From: a virus
DNA length: 33,328 nucleotides
Reading direction: 5' to 3' (one strand)
Virus record (IMG/VR): IMGVR_UViG_3300020193_000077
Coordinates: 1-33,328 of that record
Position numbers and translations under genes: made by a program. The notes below the pieces were generated by a model, which saw only the letters and a program-made list of their open reading frames with translations, was not told the origin of the DNA and did no database searches. Below, piece by piece: positions 7,179 through 15,924 of this stretch. Each line of letters begins with the position of its first letter. Position 1 is the stretch's first letter.

Positions 7179-8177
7179 TTACAAACGCGACTCTGTTTCG
7201 GAGAAAGCCTCCTCCAAGAGTGCGCGACGGTTTGCTGTTTTGGGAGCCGTGTTTGCGCCGGGTGTGGCGCTTCTGACACTCACCGCTGCTGCGCGGGCAG
7301 TTTTCGCTGCCCGATTGGCCTCCTTGGCCTGTTTGGCAGCTTCTTCGGCCTGTTTGGCCTTCAAAGTCTGTTCAAACAAGTCTGGGTCAAGCCGGATGGC
7401 CTTATCATAGGCTTCGTCTAACGTCTGCGCGACCCCGCTTTGTAGAAGCTGGATCATCGTCGGTCGGACATCTTCAAAATGATCGGCCTTCAAACTAAAT
7501 TGGTTGATTTCATTGAGCAGGGTCTGATTTTCCATCATTTCCTGCTGCTGCTTCCAGCCCATGACCTCGCCACGGACTTGGTTTAGCTCGTTCTGTAACT
7601 GGTACACCATCGGGTCAACGCCCGTGGCCTGCATTGGCGCGGCACCCGGCGCTTGAGGCTGCATTGCGCCCAAGTTGATGCCGTAGGACTGCGCCAACTG
7701 CATGAAATACTGCTTTTTGGTCTGCGGGTCGCTGGTGCGAAGCTTGTGGTCAGCCTCCATCAGCGCGGCAACTGCTTTTTCAGGCTGCAAACCCAAGCCT
7801 TGAATCGTGTTCATGTAGGGCTGGATAGCTTCCTGCATCGCATCGGCAAACTGCGCTTTGGAGAGCAGCGGTTCTACGCCCGCTCGCATCTGTTCCTCAC
7901 GCTGCCATGCGTATTCCTGCATCTTGGGGTCGGCTTTCTGCCAAACCTCGTGAAAATCCTTTTTCCACGACGCCGGTGGACGCCTCCAGACGGGCGGTTC
8001 TTCGGGTTCGGCCTTGGGCTGCGCCTCTGCCTTGGCGGGTTTGGCGAAACGGCCTAATTCGTCGCGTGACCGGGCCTCTATTGGCTCACCACGCTCGGCA
8101 GCCTCTAGCTGCTCCTCCAGCAGCGCCCTGCGGTCAATCGGTTCAGCCTGTGGGGCTTCCTGATTCTCAACGTTCAT
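7179..8177 (-). CDS. Capsid scaffold protein
   Basis: 332 residues, highly charged and Gln/Glu/Ala-rich, predicted almost entirely helical. Residues ~1-70 are acidic and disordered (including a RDELGRFA phrase common in phage scaffolds). The middle has VWRRPPASWKKDFHEVWQKADP and a long Gln-rich coiled coil (NELNQVRGEVMGWKQQQEMM). The C-terminal third is Ala/Lys-rich (AKQAEEAAKQAKEANRAAKT). This composition and its location between portal and capsid genes are the standard scaffold signature. The ATG follows an AGGAG box and directly abuts the previous stop (TAGATG). No protease domain is visible. Confidence 0.85.
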   Translation of the reverse strand: MNVENQEAPQAEPIDRRALLEEQLEAAERGEPIEARSRDELGRFAKPAKAEAQPKAEPEEPPVWRRPPASWKKDFHEVWQKADPKMQEYAWQREEQMRAGVEPLLSKAQFADAMQEAIQPYMNTIQGLGLQPEKAVAALMEADHKLRTSDPQTKKQYFMQLAQSYGINLGAMQPQAPGAAPMQATGVDPMVYQLQNELNQVRGEVMGWKQQQEMMENQTLLNEINQFSLKADHFEDVRPTMIQLLQSGVAQTLDEAYDKAIRLDPDLFEQTLKAKQAEEAAKQAKEANRAAKTARAAAVSVRSATPGANTAPKTANRRALLEEAFSETESRL

Positions 8178-8525
8178 CTAGCCTCTCCTGTGGGGATTGG
8201 TGAAATTAAGCTCTTGACGCATTTGCCGCATGATGCGATCTGCCTGATCGTTGGTCATGCGTTGATTGACCTCCCATTTCAAACGCTCCAAACGGCTGTT
8301 GTCCTGCTTGGGCTTAGAAACGTGGCGGGCGGGATCGTCGTTGCCGACCTCCTCGCACCCGTTGGCCTTCAAATGCCGACGGTGCTGCGAGCGTGAGGTG
8401 ACCATCCGACCGTCAATCATGCTCTTGTAGGGCTGGATGTCGGGCTGGATGTAGTGATACTGGCCCTTGGAGTCGCGTTTTTGCTCCACGAACTCACCGT
8501 CCACCATGACGTAGGTGCGTTTCAT
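8178..8525 (-). CDS. Conserved-looking small protein between portal and scaffold
   Basis: 115 residues, basic and hydrophilic, starting MKRTYVMVDGEFVEQKRDSKG and containing IQPDIQPYKSMIDGRMVTSRSQHRRHLKANGCEEVGND. I recognise this as a protein commonly found just after the portal gene in related phages, but no function is established. There is no zinc cluster, transmembrane or enzymatic motif. Its start overlaps the portal stop by 4 nt (ATGA) and its stop abuts the scaffold ATG, so it is in the head-assembly operon. A head-assembly helper role is inference only. Confidence 0.75.
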   Translation of the reverse strand: MKRTYVMVDGEFVEQKRDSKGQYHYIQPDIQPYKSMIDGRMVTSRSQHRRHLKANGCEEVGNDDPARHVSKPKQDNSRLERLKWEVNQRMTNDQADRIMRQMRQELNFTNPHRRG

Positions 8526-10534
8526 TGGTTGAACGGTGACGGTTGGCGCATCTGCGCGATAATGAGGCGCGTCTGGGCGTCCATGTCGGCCTTGTACTTG
8601 GCGGCTTCCTGCTGACTTTGCAGCTTCATCGCCTCCAACTGCGCCTCAAACTGCTGTTTCTGCTGCTCCATCGCCAGTTTCGTTTGGTTCTTGAGCTGCT
8701 CCATCTGCATCTGCTGCTGCAACTTGGCCTGTTGTAGCGCGGATTCCATCTGCATCTTGGAGGCTTCCATCTGACCCTTCTGCTGCAACTCGGCTTGCTT
8801 GCCCTGCTGCTCGCCATCGGGCTGTTGCTGCATGGCGGCCTGCTGCAACTGCTGCAAGGTTGCGTCAATTTGACCCTCAATCGGGCGTGCGGCCTTGAAC
8901 GCCTGCATACCAAAGCGCAGCAGCTCCATCATTATCGGCACCATTTCAGGCGATGCCTGACCGACGGGGAGGGCTTGGGCAAGGAAGCCACCAAATGCTT
9001 GCAAGAACTGCATACGATCTTGCTTCATCTGATTCTCGTCCAGCATCACAAGGCTGTCCGAAGCAACGTCAATGCGGAAGTTACGCAGCGGCTTGTTGCG
9101 GATAAGTTCAATGGCTTGCGGGATCAACTGCTGATCCGCTGGCGTCATCTGGTTGGCGGCGGCATACGCCAAAATCGTCTCTGGCTGGTAGTGCATACAC
9201 ATGACCTGCGCCTTGAGCCGCAAGAGTTCGGCGGCGAACATCGCCACCTCCTCCTGCATGGAGCGCAATCTTAATCCTGCGTACTGCCCTTTGATTTGCT
9301 GGGCCGTCGCGGTTTCGCTGGCCGCTGAGACGCCACGGATGATGTCCGCGATGCCCGTGATTTCGTAGATTTGGCTCTTGATGTCCTCTCTAGCTTTATA
9401 GCAGTTAAGTAGCGCATTTGCGAGCGTGTCAAGCGGGAGGAGGTCAATGCTTCCTTTAAGGCCGCCCTTTTCGCTGAAAGCCATCCACTTATCAACGGGA
9501 ATAAGCGCATTGTTGTCGCCCTCCGTCATCAGCCGTTGCAGCGCGGGCTGGCTCGCGTCATACACGCCGCGAACGCGCAATGATTTCACAAGGCCGTCAA
9601 TGCGATCCGAGAGAATGTCCAACTCCATCGCCTGATCTTGGTACAGCACAAAGTCAGGGACGGGAACGAGCGTGTCGCTTGTCGTCGTCGCATACAGAGG
9701 ACGCGGGCAGGGGAAGAACCCCTCTAACCCAAGCGGATCATCGCGGGTGTCAATGATCTGCGGCATTCCCTTGCTGAACCAGTAAACCTTCTGGGTTTCC
9801 TTGTCCCAGAGTTCACAAATCTTGGCGCGGTTATAGAGGCGCTTGTTCTCGTTGTAGGCGTTCAGCGGCTCTGGGCCTTGGTCTAGCGGTATCTTGGCCG
9901 CCATTTCCTCGCCAAACCGCTCTACAAGCGCGTCACGCATCATATAGACCCAGCGCCAGACCTGCCCCACTTCTTCCCATGTGCGGGCGGTGCTATGGCC
10001 GAAATCGCGCCAATGGACGTAATCCACCGGGGCGCATTCGTACTCAATCTGCTCCATCGCGGGCGGCGCACCCTCGCCCTGCTCAATGTTTGGAGTCACC
10101 GATATGCCGTCATCCTCAATGCCGATAGGCGCGGTGTGCGGCTCATAACGCACCCATGCCGTGCCGCGACCACCCAAAAACCGATCCTCCACGCAATATG
10201 TCATCGTGGCGCGGTAGTCAGGGTAATGCTCAATTTCAAAATCAGTGGCCCGCTCAATGAGCTGCGAGGCCACGCGGCCTACGGGGTCGTTGTCGCCAAA
10301 GCGGCGAGAGATGTCGGCCTTTGGAAGTTTGGCGTACACGGCGGGCTTCAGCGTTTGGACGTTTGACCAAAGGATGTTGAACTTGGCCGATTCGGTCAGC
10401 GTCTGGCCCCGCGTGTCGTCGCGGTAACGCTTGATGATCTTCTTGGTTCGCGCCTGCCATTTGGCAAACTCGCTTTCGTACTGGCCGATGACTCGGAGGT
10501 ACTTGTTGAGTTCAGGCTGCGTCATTACGTCCAT
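8522..10534 (-). CDS. Portal protein (P22 gp1-like)
   Basis: 670 residues. The N-terminal part has the portal pattern SEFAKWQARTKKIIKRYRDD followed by FNILWSNVQTLKPAVYAKLP and then DFEIEHYPDYRATMTYCVED. The centre contains TGIADIIRGVSAASETATAQQI, the portal stem/clip region before ring helices. Residues ~555-670 form a very long Gln/Met-rich coiled coil (blocks such as QQAKLQQQMQMEQLKNQTKL), comparable to the helical barrel of P22 portal. The dodecameric ring forms the DNA channel and docks the terminase. It sits between a small structural gene and the scaffold. The ATG at 10534 is used; a second Met four codons in is possible. Confidence 0.9.
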   Translation of the reverse strand: MDVMTQPELNKYLRVIGQYESEFAKWQARTKKIIKRYRDDTRGQTLTESAKFNILWSNVQTLKPAVYAKLPKADISRRFGDNDPVGRVASQLIERATDFEIEHYPDYRATMTYCVEDRFLGGRGTAWVRYEPHTAPIGIEDDGISVTPNIEQGEGAPPAMEQIEYECAPVDYVHWRDFGHSTARTWEEVGQVWRWVYMMRDALVERFGEEMAAKIPLDQGPEPLNAYNENKRLYNRAKICELWDKETQKVYWFSKGMPQIIDTRDDPLGLEGFFPCPRPLYATTTSDTLVPVPDFVLYQDQAMELDILSDRIDGLVKSLRVRGVYDASQPALQRLMTEGDNNALIPVDKWMAFSEKGGLKGSIDLLPLDTLANALLNCYKAREDIKSQIYEITGIADIIRGVSAASETATAQQIKGQYAGLRLRSMQEEVAMFAAELLRLKAQVMCMHYQPETILAYAAANQMTPADQQLIPQAIELIRNKPLRNFRIDVASDSLVMLDENQMKQDRMQFLQAFGGFLAQALPVGQASPEMVPIMMELLRFGMQAFKAARPIEGQIDATLQQLQQAAMQQQPDGEQQGKQAELQQKGQMEASKMQMESALQQAKLQQQMQMEQLKNQTKLAMEQQKQQFEAQLEAMKLQSQQEAAKYKADMDAQTRLIIAQMRQPSPFNQ

Positions 10535-10551
10535 CAGTCTCTACCCCTTGT

Positions 10552-10845
10552 TTAGACATAATCGCTAAACAAGCCGACGACGCGGCAGTTAGAGTTGCCC
10601 GAGCAGGTCGCCGTAATTGCGCCCGTTGTGCCGACCTCCAGCGGGATAACATACACACCAGCGGCTTGCGTAGCCGGGATGCTAATCAGCGATACGTTGC
10701 CGTCTTTCACGATGCAGGTCGCCTCGGTGTTGCTCTGCACGTTGACGACGACGCTATGCAGGTATGCGCCAACGGTGCCAAAGGTACTGCTCGCGGTTGC
10801 AGCAATGGCAACATAGCTGTAGCGGGTGGGTGCATTCGTACTCAT
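10552..10845 (-). CDS. Small virion-type protein of unknown role
   Basis: 97 residues, starting MSTNAPTRYSYVAIAATASS, rich in Val, Ser, Thr and Ala with alternating beta patterns (SVVVNVQSNTEATCIVKDG). No transmembrane helix or enzymatic motif. Start and terminase stop overlap as ATGA, indicating co-translation with TerL. Proteins like this in phages are often minor capsid or tail-tip components, but the identity cannot be fixed from sequence reading. The longer open frame upstream (to 10887) lies inside the terminase gene and is not needed. Confidence 0.7.
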   Translation of the reverse strand: MSTNAPTRYSYVAIAATASSTFGTVGAYLHSVVVNVQSNTEATCIVKDGNVSLISIPATQAAGVYVIPLEVGTTGAITATCSGNSNCRVVGLFSDYV

Positions 10846-12182
10846 ATTCTCGCCCTCTTGCTCACCGTGCGGTCGTGTACCTGCCACATCTCGTTGAGCG
10901 TTACTGTGTTCTCGGGGCCGACCATCAGCGGTTTAGGCTCAAGGGCCGGGGTCTTGTCAGCGATATCTTGCCATGATACGGCCATCATGCGAAAGGCATC
11001 CGCTGGGTGGCTTGTCCAATCGTGACGCGGCGATTGGCGGTAAGCCTTTTTATTCTCGTCGTACTCACGTTGGTATTGCCGCAGCGCCTCTATCCCTTCG
11101 CGGCAACGTTCTGCGTCAAACCACACGCAAGGCAGCGTCATGCGAACGGCTTGGATGCCGCTTTGCACGCCAATGTCCGGCACCACCGCGAGCTTGGCAA
11201 CATCCAGATGCACCGCGAGCTGCTCCACGATGCTTTTGCCGGTTTGTAGCGACTTTGCCCGGGCGTCGTGTGGGAGGTAGTGCTTGGTGTAGCGATAGCC
11301 TTTGCCCAGCACCACATCGGCAATGTCGTGGATGTCTGCGCCTGAGACGGCATAGAAGTCAATGATGCGGATTTCGCCGCGACCGATCTGGTAGAACCAT
11401 ACTGCCGTATCGTCCCGGTAACCCAAATCCCATGCGGTATAGGTCGGTAGGTTGGGATCGTACGGTACATGACAGATACGCCCTTGGTCTTGTGCCTCGC
11501 GCATTTCCTTGCCGAAAAAAGAGCCAAGGATCGCAGCCTCAAAGCTGCACTCATATTCCTGCAAGTATTGATCCTCGGCCAATTGCGCCCGTGCGGCGGC
11601 TAATTCGCCGCTAGGGAGTAGCCCGCTGGATGAGGCTGGTAGGCGCAGCAGGAACCATTCGTCAGGGTTGCGTTGTGCGGTTTCGTACACTTCCCAAAAC
11701 TGGTTGCGCCCCTTTGGTGTGCCGCTAAATACGCACCAACCTTGGTAATCAGATAGGGCTGGCCTCAAGACATTCCCAAAGACGCTGGGCCGAAAGTCAG
11801 CGAATTCATCAAGATACAAGCCCGCGAACCCCAAGCCCCTGATATTATCGGCTGAATCAGCCCCGAATAACCCGATCTTGACGCCGTTCTCCAGCGTCAG
11901 GGTCATCTGCACCTCGTTGGCCTCTTTCAGGGCAGGCGCGGCAAACATCTTGAAGTAATCCCATGCAATGCGTCGTGCTTGATTCGCGTAGGGGGCGACG
12001 TATCCGAATAGCCCTGTCTTATGAGGAAACGTAATGGCAGCCCTGATGATGTCGTTGACGGCAGCGACCGTCTTGCCTGCGCGTCTATGGGCGACGATGC
12101 AGCCCCACCGCTGTTTCCGATCATGAAACGGCATGAACGCTTTGCGCGGTGCGTACTGTATGACTATTGGGGCGGGAGCCAT
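10842..12182 (-). CDS. terL: Terminase large subunit
   Basis: 446 residues with both motor and nuclease domains. The ATPase has Walker A AHRRAGKTVA (residues 31-40), Walker B GLYLDEFAD (121-129) and the coupling motif SGTPKGRN (153-160). The nuclease part begins with YTAWDLGYRDDTAVW (first catalytic Asp ~252), contains a conserved-looking KSLQTGKSIVEQL, and ends with HDWTSHPADAFR, the RNase H-like last acidic patch. It pumps DNA into proheads through the portal and cuts the concatemer. It overlaps TerS by 19 nt and the next gene by 4 nt. The packaging mode is not readable from the sequence, but circular permutation of the window would fit headful cutting. Confidence 0.96.
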   Translation of the reverse strand: MAPAPIVIQYAPRKAFMPFHDRKQRWGCIVAHRRAGKTVAAVNDIIRAAITFPHKTGLFGYVAPYANQARRIAWDYFKMFAAPALKEANEVQMTLTLENGVKIGLFGADSADNIRGLGFAGLYLDEFADFRPSVFGNVLRPALSDYQGWCVFSGTPKGRNQFWEVYETAQRNPDEWFLLRLPASSSGLLPSGELAAARAQLAEDQYLQEYECSFEAAILGSFFGKEMREAQDQGRICHVPYDPNLPTYTAWDLGYRDDTAVWFYQIGRGEIRIIDFYAVSGADIHDIADVVLGKGYRYTKHYLPHDARAKSLQTGKSIVEQLAVHLDVAKLAVVPDIGVQSGIQAVRMTLPCVWFDAERCREGIEALRQYQREYDENKKAYRQSPRHDWTSHPADAFRMMAVSWQDIADKTPALEPKPLMVGPENTVTLNEMWQVHDRTVSKRARI

Positions 12183-12553
12183 GTGACAACCAACTCTTTC
12201 CCATCAGCGCCCGTCAGCTCGTTTTTTTCCCGCTGGGAAAGGTATTGCTTACCAAGCCAAACCAGCATCGTCGTGTTGCCCTCTTCCAAGGCACGCCATT
12301 GGTGACGGCGTAAAGACATCTTGCCGCCCTCTATGCCGCTTTTATAAATCTGGCAAAACTTCTCGTCGCGCAACAAAGTTTCAACGCTACAACCGAGCCA
12401 AGCGGCGATTTCGGTCTGCGTACATTGAATGCCGGCCAGTTTTTTTACGGCCTCGTAATCAATCTCAAAGCGAGGGCGACCGCCGCCCTCCCCTTGGTGG
12501 CCTTGTTTGAGTTGGCCGGTGCGTTTGCTAATGCGTGTCTCTTTGCGTCTCAT
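12164..12553 (-). CDS. terS: Terminase small subunit (probable)
   Basis: 129 residues directly upstream of TerL and overlapping it. The N-terminus is basic (RRKETRISKRTGQLKQGHQG) and is followed by a helix-turn-helix-like block (KKLAGIQCTQTEIAAWLGCSVETLLRDE, residues ~37-64), as expected for the DNA-recognition part of small terminases. The C-terminal half (QWRALEEGNTTMLVWLGKQYL) is a phrase I know from phage small terminases/DNA-packaging helix-turn-helix proteins. The ATG overlaps the stop of the DNA methyltransferase as ATGA. Role: recognise the packaging site and deliver DNA to TerL. Confidence 0.8.
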   Translation of the reverse strand: MRRKETRISKRTGQLKQGHQGEGGGRPRFEIDYEAVKKLAGIQCTQTEIAAWLGCSVETLLRDEKFCQIYKSGIEGGKMSLRRHQWRALEEGNTTMLVWLGKQYLSQREKNELTGADGKELVVTWLPPQ

Positions 12554-13761
12554 GCCGCGGCCTTGAACCGTTCGCCGGTAGATTCAAGCATGGCCTTTTG
12601 CCCGGTAAAGTCCTCCCAGCGTTTAACGATCACATCAACGTACTTGGGGTCTAGTTCAATGATTCGGGCGATGCGTCCGTTCTTTTCGGCAGCAATAAGC
12701 GTCGTGCCGCTCCCGCCAAACGAATCCAGCACGATATCGCCGCCCTTGGTGTTGTTCAGGAGTTGGTACTCAAACAACGCCACGGGCTTCATCGTGGGGT
12801 GGTCTTCACTACGGCTTGGCCGGTCAAACCTCAGCAGCGTGGTTTGTTTGCGATCAGACGCCCACAAATGGCCAGCGCCATCTTTCCAACCATAAAGGCA
12901 CGGTTCGTGCTGCCAATGATAATCTTGCCGCCCCATGACCATGCTGTTTTTCTGCCATATTAAGCATTGACGCACCTGCCAACCCGCGTCTTTGCACGCT
13001 CCGCGAAAATTGTAGCCCTCCGAGTCACCGTGCCAAATGTAGAACACCGCTCCCGATTTCATCACCGCGTCAGCTGTTACGAAGGCGTCTCGCAGGAAGG
13101 CGCGAAACTGCTCGTCGCCCATGCTGTCGTTTTGGATAGTTAATGCGTCTTTGGTTCCGCCTGTGTACGCCACGTTATAGGGGGGGTCAGTCAGCAACAT
13201 ATCTACCCGCTGATTTCCGCATAAACGTTCCATTGCGGTCATTTCTAGGCTGGAGCCGCACATTACCCGGTGCTGCCCACACACCCATACGTCCCCAAGG
13301 CGCGTGACAGGCTCCACGGGCGGCTCTGGGGTGTCATCGGGGTTAGTTAGCCCCTCCGTCCCCGGTTCAGCCAATAGGGCGTCTATTTCGTCCGTATTGA
13401 AGCCTGTGAGGTCTAGGTCAAAGTCCAGCGCCTTCAGGTCGGCCAACTCCAGTTTGAGCATGGCCTCGTCCCACCCGGCGTTAAGGGCAAGTTTGTTGTC
13501 GGCTATGACGTAAGCCCGCTTTTGGGCGTCCGTCAGGTGGACAAGCCGAATGCAGGGGACTTCGGTTAGTTTTAGTTTGCGGGCAGCCAGTACGCGCCCG
13601 TGGCCGGCAATGATGCCATTAGCCTCGTCTACCAATACGGGGTTGGTGAACCCAAACTCGCGGATGCTCGCCGCGATTTGTGCCACCTGTGCATCGCTGT
13701 GAGTGCGGCTGTTTTTCGCAAACGGGATCAGGGTGGCAATCCCGATTTGTTCTATTTGCAC
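12550..13761 (-). CDS. ParB-domain/DNA adenine-type methyltransferase fusion
   Basis: 403 residues. Residues 1-~95 are a ParB/Srx-like domain (IPFAKNSRTHSDAQVAQI, then GIIAGHGRVLAARKL with GHGR at 53-56). Residues ~155-400 are a beta-class amino methyltransferase: catalytic DPPYN at 192-196, then the SAM-binding FGGSGTT near residue 340. The order (catalytic motif before SAM motif) defines the N4-cytosine/N6-adenine beta class; DPPY favours N6-adenine. Such fusions are common in phages and may protect DNA from restriction or mark packaging DNA. Start is a GTG at 13761. The target sequence cannot be inferred. No cognate restriction gene is visible. Confidence 0.92.
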   Translation of the reverse strand: MQIEQIGIATLIPFAKNSRTHSDAQVAQIAASIREFGFTNPVLVDEANGIIAGHGRVLAARKLKLTEVPCIRLVHLTDAQKRAYVIADNKLALNAGWDEAMLKLELADLKALDFDLDLTGFNTDEIDALLAEPGTEGLTNPDDTPEPPVEPVTRLGDVWVCGQHRVMCGSSLEMTAMERLCGNQRVDMLLTDPPYNVAYTGGTKDALTIQNDSMGDEQFRAFLRDAFVTADAVMKSGAVFYIWHGDSEGYNFRGACKDAGWQVRQCLIWQKNSMVMGRQDYHWQHEPCLYGWKDGAGHLWASDRKQTTLLRFDRPSRSEDHPTMKPVALFEYQLLNNTKGGDIVLDSFGGSGTTLIAAEKNGRIARIIELDPKYVDVIVKRWEDFTGQKAMLESTGERFKAAA

Positions 13762-13762
13762 G

Positions 13763-14491
13763 TTATCTTATCCGTCGCAAATCACCAGCATCGTCATACG
13801 CAATATCGCCCCGCAAAATTCCAGATAGCACTTTGCGCTGCGTTGACGACATCGGCGCATCCGGTTCCGTCATCCCGCCGATACTATTGCTGTATTGATA
13901 AGCAGCTCTTAAACGCTCTTGCATCGGGTTATTTATCTGTGAGCGGCTTTGCAACAAGCCACGCATCCGCTCAATCGCGGCGCGAGCATCGTCGTGACGA
14001 AAATCTGGGTTGTTGCTTTCAAGGCTTTTCAATAACATCCGGTTCGCGCCCTCGGCTTTTTGAACGTTCAGCCCGGTTTGCTTTGCAATTGCTGCGGCAT
14101 CTGCAAGCCGCTCCGCCTCGGCCAATTCACTTGCGGTTTGCGGACTCATACGACCCGCCTGCATCGCTCCTTCCGCGACATCTTGCAAAGTTCCGGCCTT
14201 TCGCGCCACGTTCGCTGCTTTTGCAACGCCACCAATAACCGGGACGCCCGCCAACGTAGAAAGCCCCATTCCTACCGTATCGCCCTCGCGCCGCGCCCGC
14301 TCAAAGTCACGAACGGCCTGTGCTTGGGCAATTCCCGGCACAAAACCCGCGCCAACGTCCGCAATTACGTCAACCGCATCCGCGTTTTGCGGTTGGTTCA
14401 AACTTGTCATTTGCTCTAACCGTCGGCGTAACTCGGCTTTTTCTTCAAAATGCCGTAGTGCCGCTGCCATTTTTTCTCGGGTTGAAGGCAT
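13763..14491 (-). CDS. Unknown protein with glycine-zipper-like hydrophobic centre
   Basis: 242 residues. The N-terminus is a charged helix (REKMAAALRHFEEKAELRRRLE). Residues ~38-90 form two Gly/Ala-rich hydrophobic stretches (VIADVGAGFVPGIAQAQAV and LSTLAGVPVIGGVAKAANVA) separated by a charged turn, like membrane-penetrating or zipper segments in large phage virion proteins. The rest is charged helix. I do not recognise the family. The start overlaps the stop of a 20-codon gene (TAATG). It sits between methyltransferase genes and the packaging genes; a virion or ejection role is possible but unproven. Confidence 0.6.
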   Translation of the reverse strand: MPSTREKMAAALRHFEEKAELRRRLEQMTSLNQPQNADAVDVIADVGAGFVPGIAQAQAVRDFERARREGDTVGMGLSTLAGVPVIGGVAKAANVARKAGTLQDVAEGAMQAGRMSPQTASELAEAERLADAAAIAKQTGLNVQKAEGANRMLLKSLESNNPDFRHDDARAAIERMRGLLQSRSQINNPMQERLRAAYQYSNSIGGMTEPDAPMSSTQRKVLSGILRGDIAYDDAGDLRRIR

Positions 14492-14553
14492 TAGTTAAAC
14501 CTCTCAAGTTTGTACGACAGGCTCGCAATTTCGCCCACGATCTTGTGCGACAT
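14491..14553 (-). CDS. 20-residue mini-gene coupled to the next ORF
   Basis: The ATG at 14553 is preceded by a near-perfect CGGAGGAATCC ribosome binding site. It encodes MSHKIVGEIASLSYKLERFN and stops in a TAA that overlaps the ATG of the following gene (TAATG). The strong ribosome binding site has no other gene to serve, since the next start lies about 60 nt further. Either a real microprotein or a leader peptide that couples translation of the downstream ORF. Function unknown. Confidence 0.5.
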   Translation of the reverse strand: MSHKIVGEIASLSYKLERFN

Positions 14554-14584
14554 GGATTCCTCCGAGTGCGAGGGTAGGATTTTG

Positions 14585-15229
14585 CTACTGGTTCGTCAAC
14601 TGCACGACGCTGTACGGCAAGACGAGCGCGAGCGTGCTTTCGTCAGGCAAGCCGTGCTTTTCAAGGAGTTCCTTTTCGGCGGGGTAGACCAGCATTGCTC
14701 CCTCGTACTGAAACATTTGCGCGTTCGCCACACCCTTTTCCACGCCCTCAAAGTCATCCAGCGCCACGACCGTCTGCGGGTGGGCAAACTCCGCAAGCAG
14801 CCGAGCGTCTCGGGGCGAGAGGCGACCATCCAAGAACACCATGTCGGTCTTGATCTTCTCGCGCACCAGATGCTCAAACATCTCGGTGCTGCCTTTCATC
14901 GGATACTGGTTGACCTTAAAGGGTAGTTTGATGTCGTTGCTGTTATCGCAGGTGTGAACCTCGGCACCGCCCGAGGCGAGCGCGAGGGTGGACTTGCCGA
15001 TGTAAGTCCCGACCTCTGCGATCTTCTTAGGCTTAAACATCTGCACCGTGGCGTGCAGGCACCAAAAGGTCGCAAGGCTGATGCTGCCTGTCTGGATTTG
15101 TGCCGTAGGCCGTAGCGCCTCCAGCATATTCATCTGCTCTACCCACGGCATTTTCGGGTGACTGACGACGTTTTCCAGCAAAGTTTCCCAAATCATGCGG
15201 CTCGTGCGTTTGCGATTTAATCTAATCAT
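14585..15229 (-). CDS. SAM-dependent methyltransferase (class I, TylF/O-methyltransferase-like)
   Basis: 214 residues. The SAM-binding motif I is KIAEVGTYIGKSTLALASG (residues ~69-87), followed by the acidic strand VHTCDNSND and a later DMVFLDGRLSPRDARLL, a class I O-methyltransferase layout. The substrate is not evident; neighbouring glycosyltransferase and sugar-type methyltransferase genes favour a glycan or small molecule rather than DNA. The ATG at 15229 has an AGGGAG box 7-8 nt upstream. The glycosyltransferase gene diverges from it with only 14 bp between the start codons. Confidence 0.75.
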   Translation of the reverse strand: MIRLNRKRTSRMIWETLLENVVSHPKMPWVEQMNMLEALRPTAQIQTGSISLATFWCLHATVQMFKPKKIAEVGTYIGKSTLALASGGAEVHTCDNSNDIKLPFKVNQYPMKGSTEMFEHLVREKIKTDMVFLDGRLSPRDARLLAEFAHPQTVVALDDFEGVEKGVANAQMFQYEGAMLVYPAEKELLEKHGLPDESTLALVLPYSVVQLTNQ

Positions 15230-15243
15230 GTTAATTTCTCCCT

Positions 15244-15924
15244 ATGTCAACCTTCGTGTTTTTCCACGTTGGCAGCGATCTGGCTATGCCAACGGCTATG
15301 GTGGCGTCGGTTAAAAAACATAACCCCGGCGCTGAAATCATCCAAGTGACCGACCGCGTGACTCCAACTGTTGAGGGCGTCACTTGGGCGCACCCCACGA
15401 CGGGCGACCCCGCGCATCTGATGTTTTGGCGCACGCAAGCCTTTGCGGCGTTGCAGCTCTCCCAGCCCGCTCTCTACATGGACACCGATATGCTGGTGCG
15501 TAAGCCCATCCACCCCGAGCTGTTGTTGGGCGAGGCCATCATTGCGGTGTGCCGACGCTCGTTCATGCGCGATGCAATTTTTAACGTTTATCAGCGCGGT
15601 CAGGATTACTCGGAATACGCGAACAAGACGTTGGATCAGATTTACCCGTACCTCGGCTGCGTCACGATCACCCCCGATGCGGGCGTCTGGGCAAAGCTGG
15701 CCGAACGCTATGCCGCCCTGCCCGATAAGTTCAAGGCATGGTACGGCGATCAGGAGGTTTTGCGGGATTACGTTCACAGTCTCTCGCCCTTGTTTGTTAG
15801 AAAACTGGACGAATATCGGTATGGGTGTTTGCCCGAGCATTTTGCCGAATTTCCCTCGCCCGTTATCGCGCATTACAAAGGCAAACGGAAAGCACAGATG
15901 TTCACCGACGCTGCTCAGGCTTGA
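15244..15924 (+). CDS. GT-A-type glycosyltransferase, on the opposite strand to its neighbours
   Basis: 226 residues. It begins STFVFFHVGSDLAMPTAMV, a nucleotide-sugar-binding first strand, and has ALYMDTDMLVRKPI at residues 77-90, where DTD (80-82) is the DXD metal/nucleotide-sugar motif. Later blocks (YLGCVTITPDAGVW, then WYGDQEVLRDYV) fit a GT8-like transferase with the usual catalytic-loop Asp/Gln. No signal peptide, so cytosolic. The only + strand gene in this part of the window; it ends convergently, overlapping the nuclease gene by 23 nt. No Shine-Dalgarno box precedes the ATG. The antisense frame is open too, but only this one makes a recognisable protein. Donor and acceptor unknown. 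Confidence 0.82.
   Translation: MSTFVFFHVGSDLAMPTAMVASVKKHNPGAEIIQVTDRVTPTVEGVTWAHPTTGDPAHLMFWRTQAFAALQLSQPALYMDTDMLVRKPIHPELLLGEAIIAVCRRSFMRDAIFNVYQRGQDYSEYANKTLDQIYPYLGCVTITPDAGVWAKLAERYAALPDKFKAWYGDQEVLRDYVHSLSPLFVRKLDEYRYGCLPEHFAEFPSPVIAHYKGKRKAQMFTDAAQA

Noticed and set aside
10595-11365. Several + open frames opposite the terminase and the small gene before the portal
   Set aside because: Antisense shadows of GC-rich coding sequence; no ribosome binding sites or domain patterns.
13600-14238. 212-codon + frame opposite the methyltransferase start and the next gene
   Set aside because: It straddles two real genes in antisense and has a low-information basic composition.
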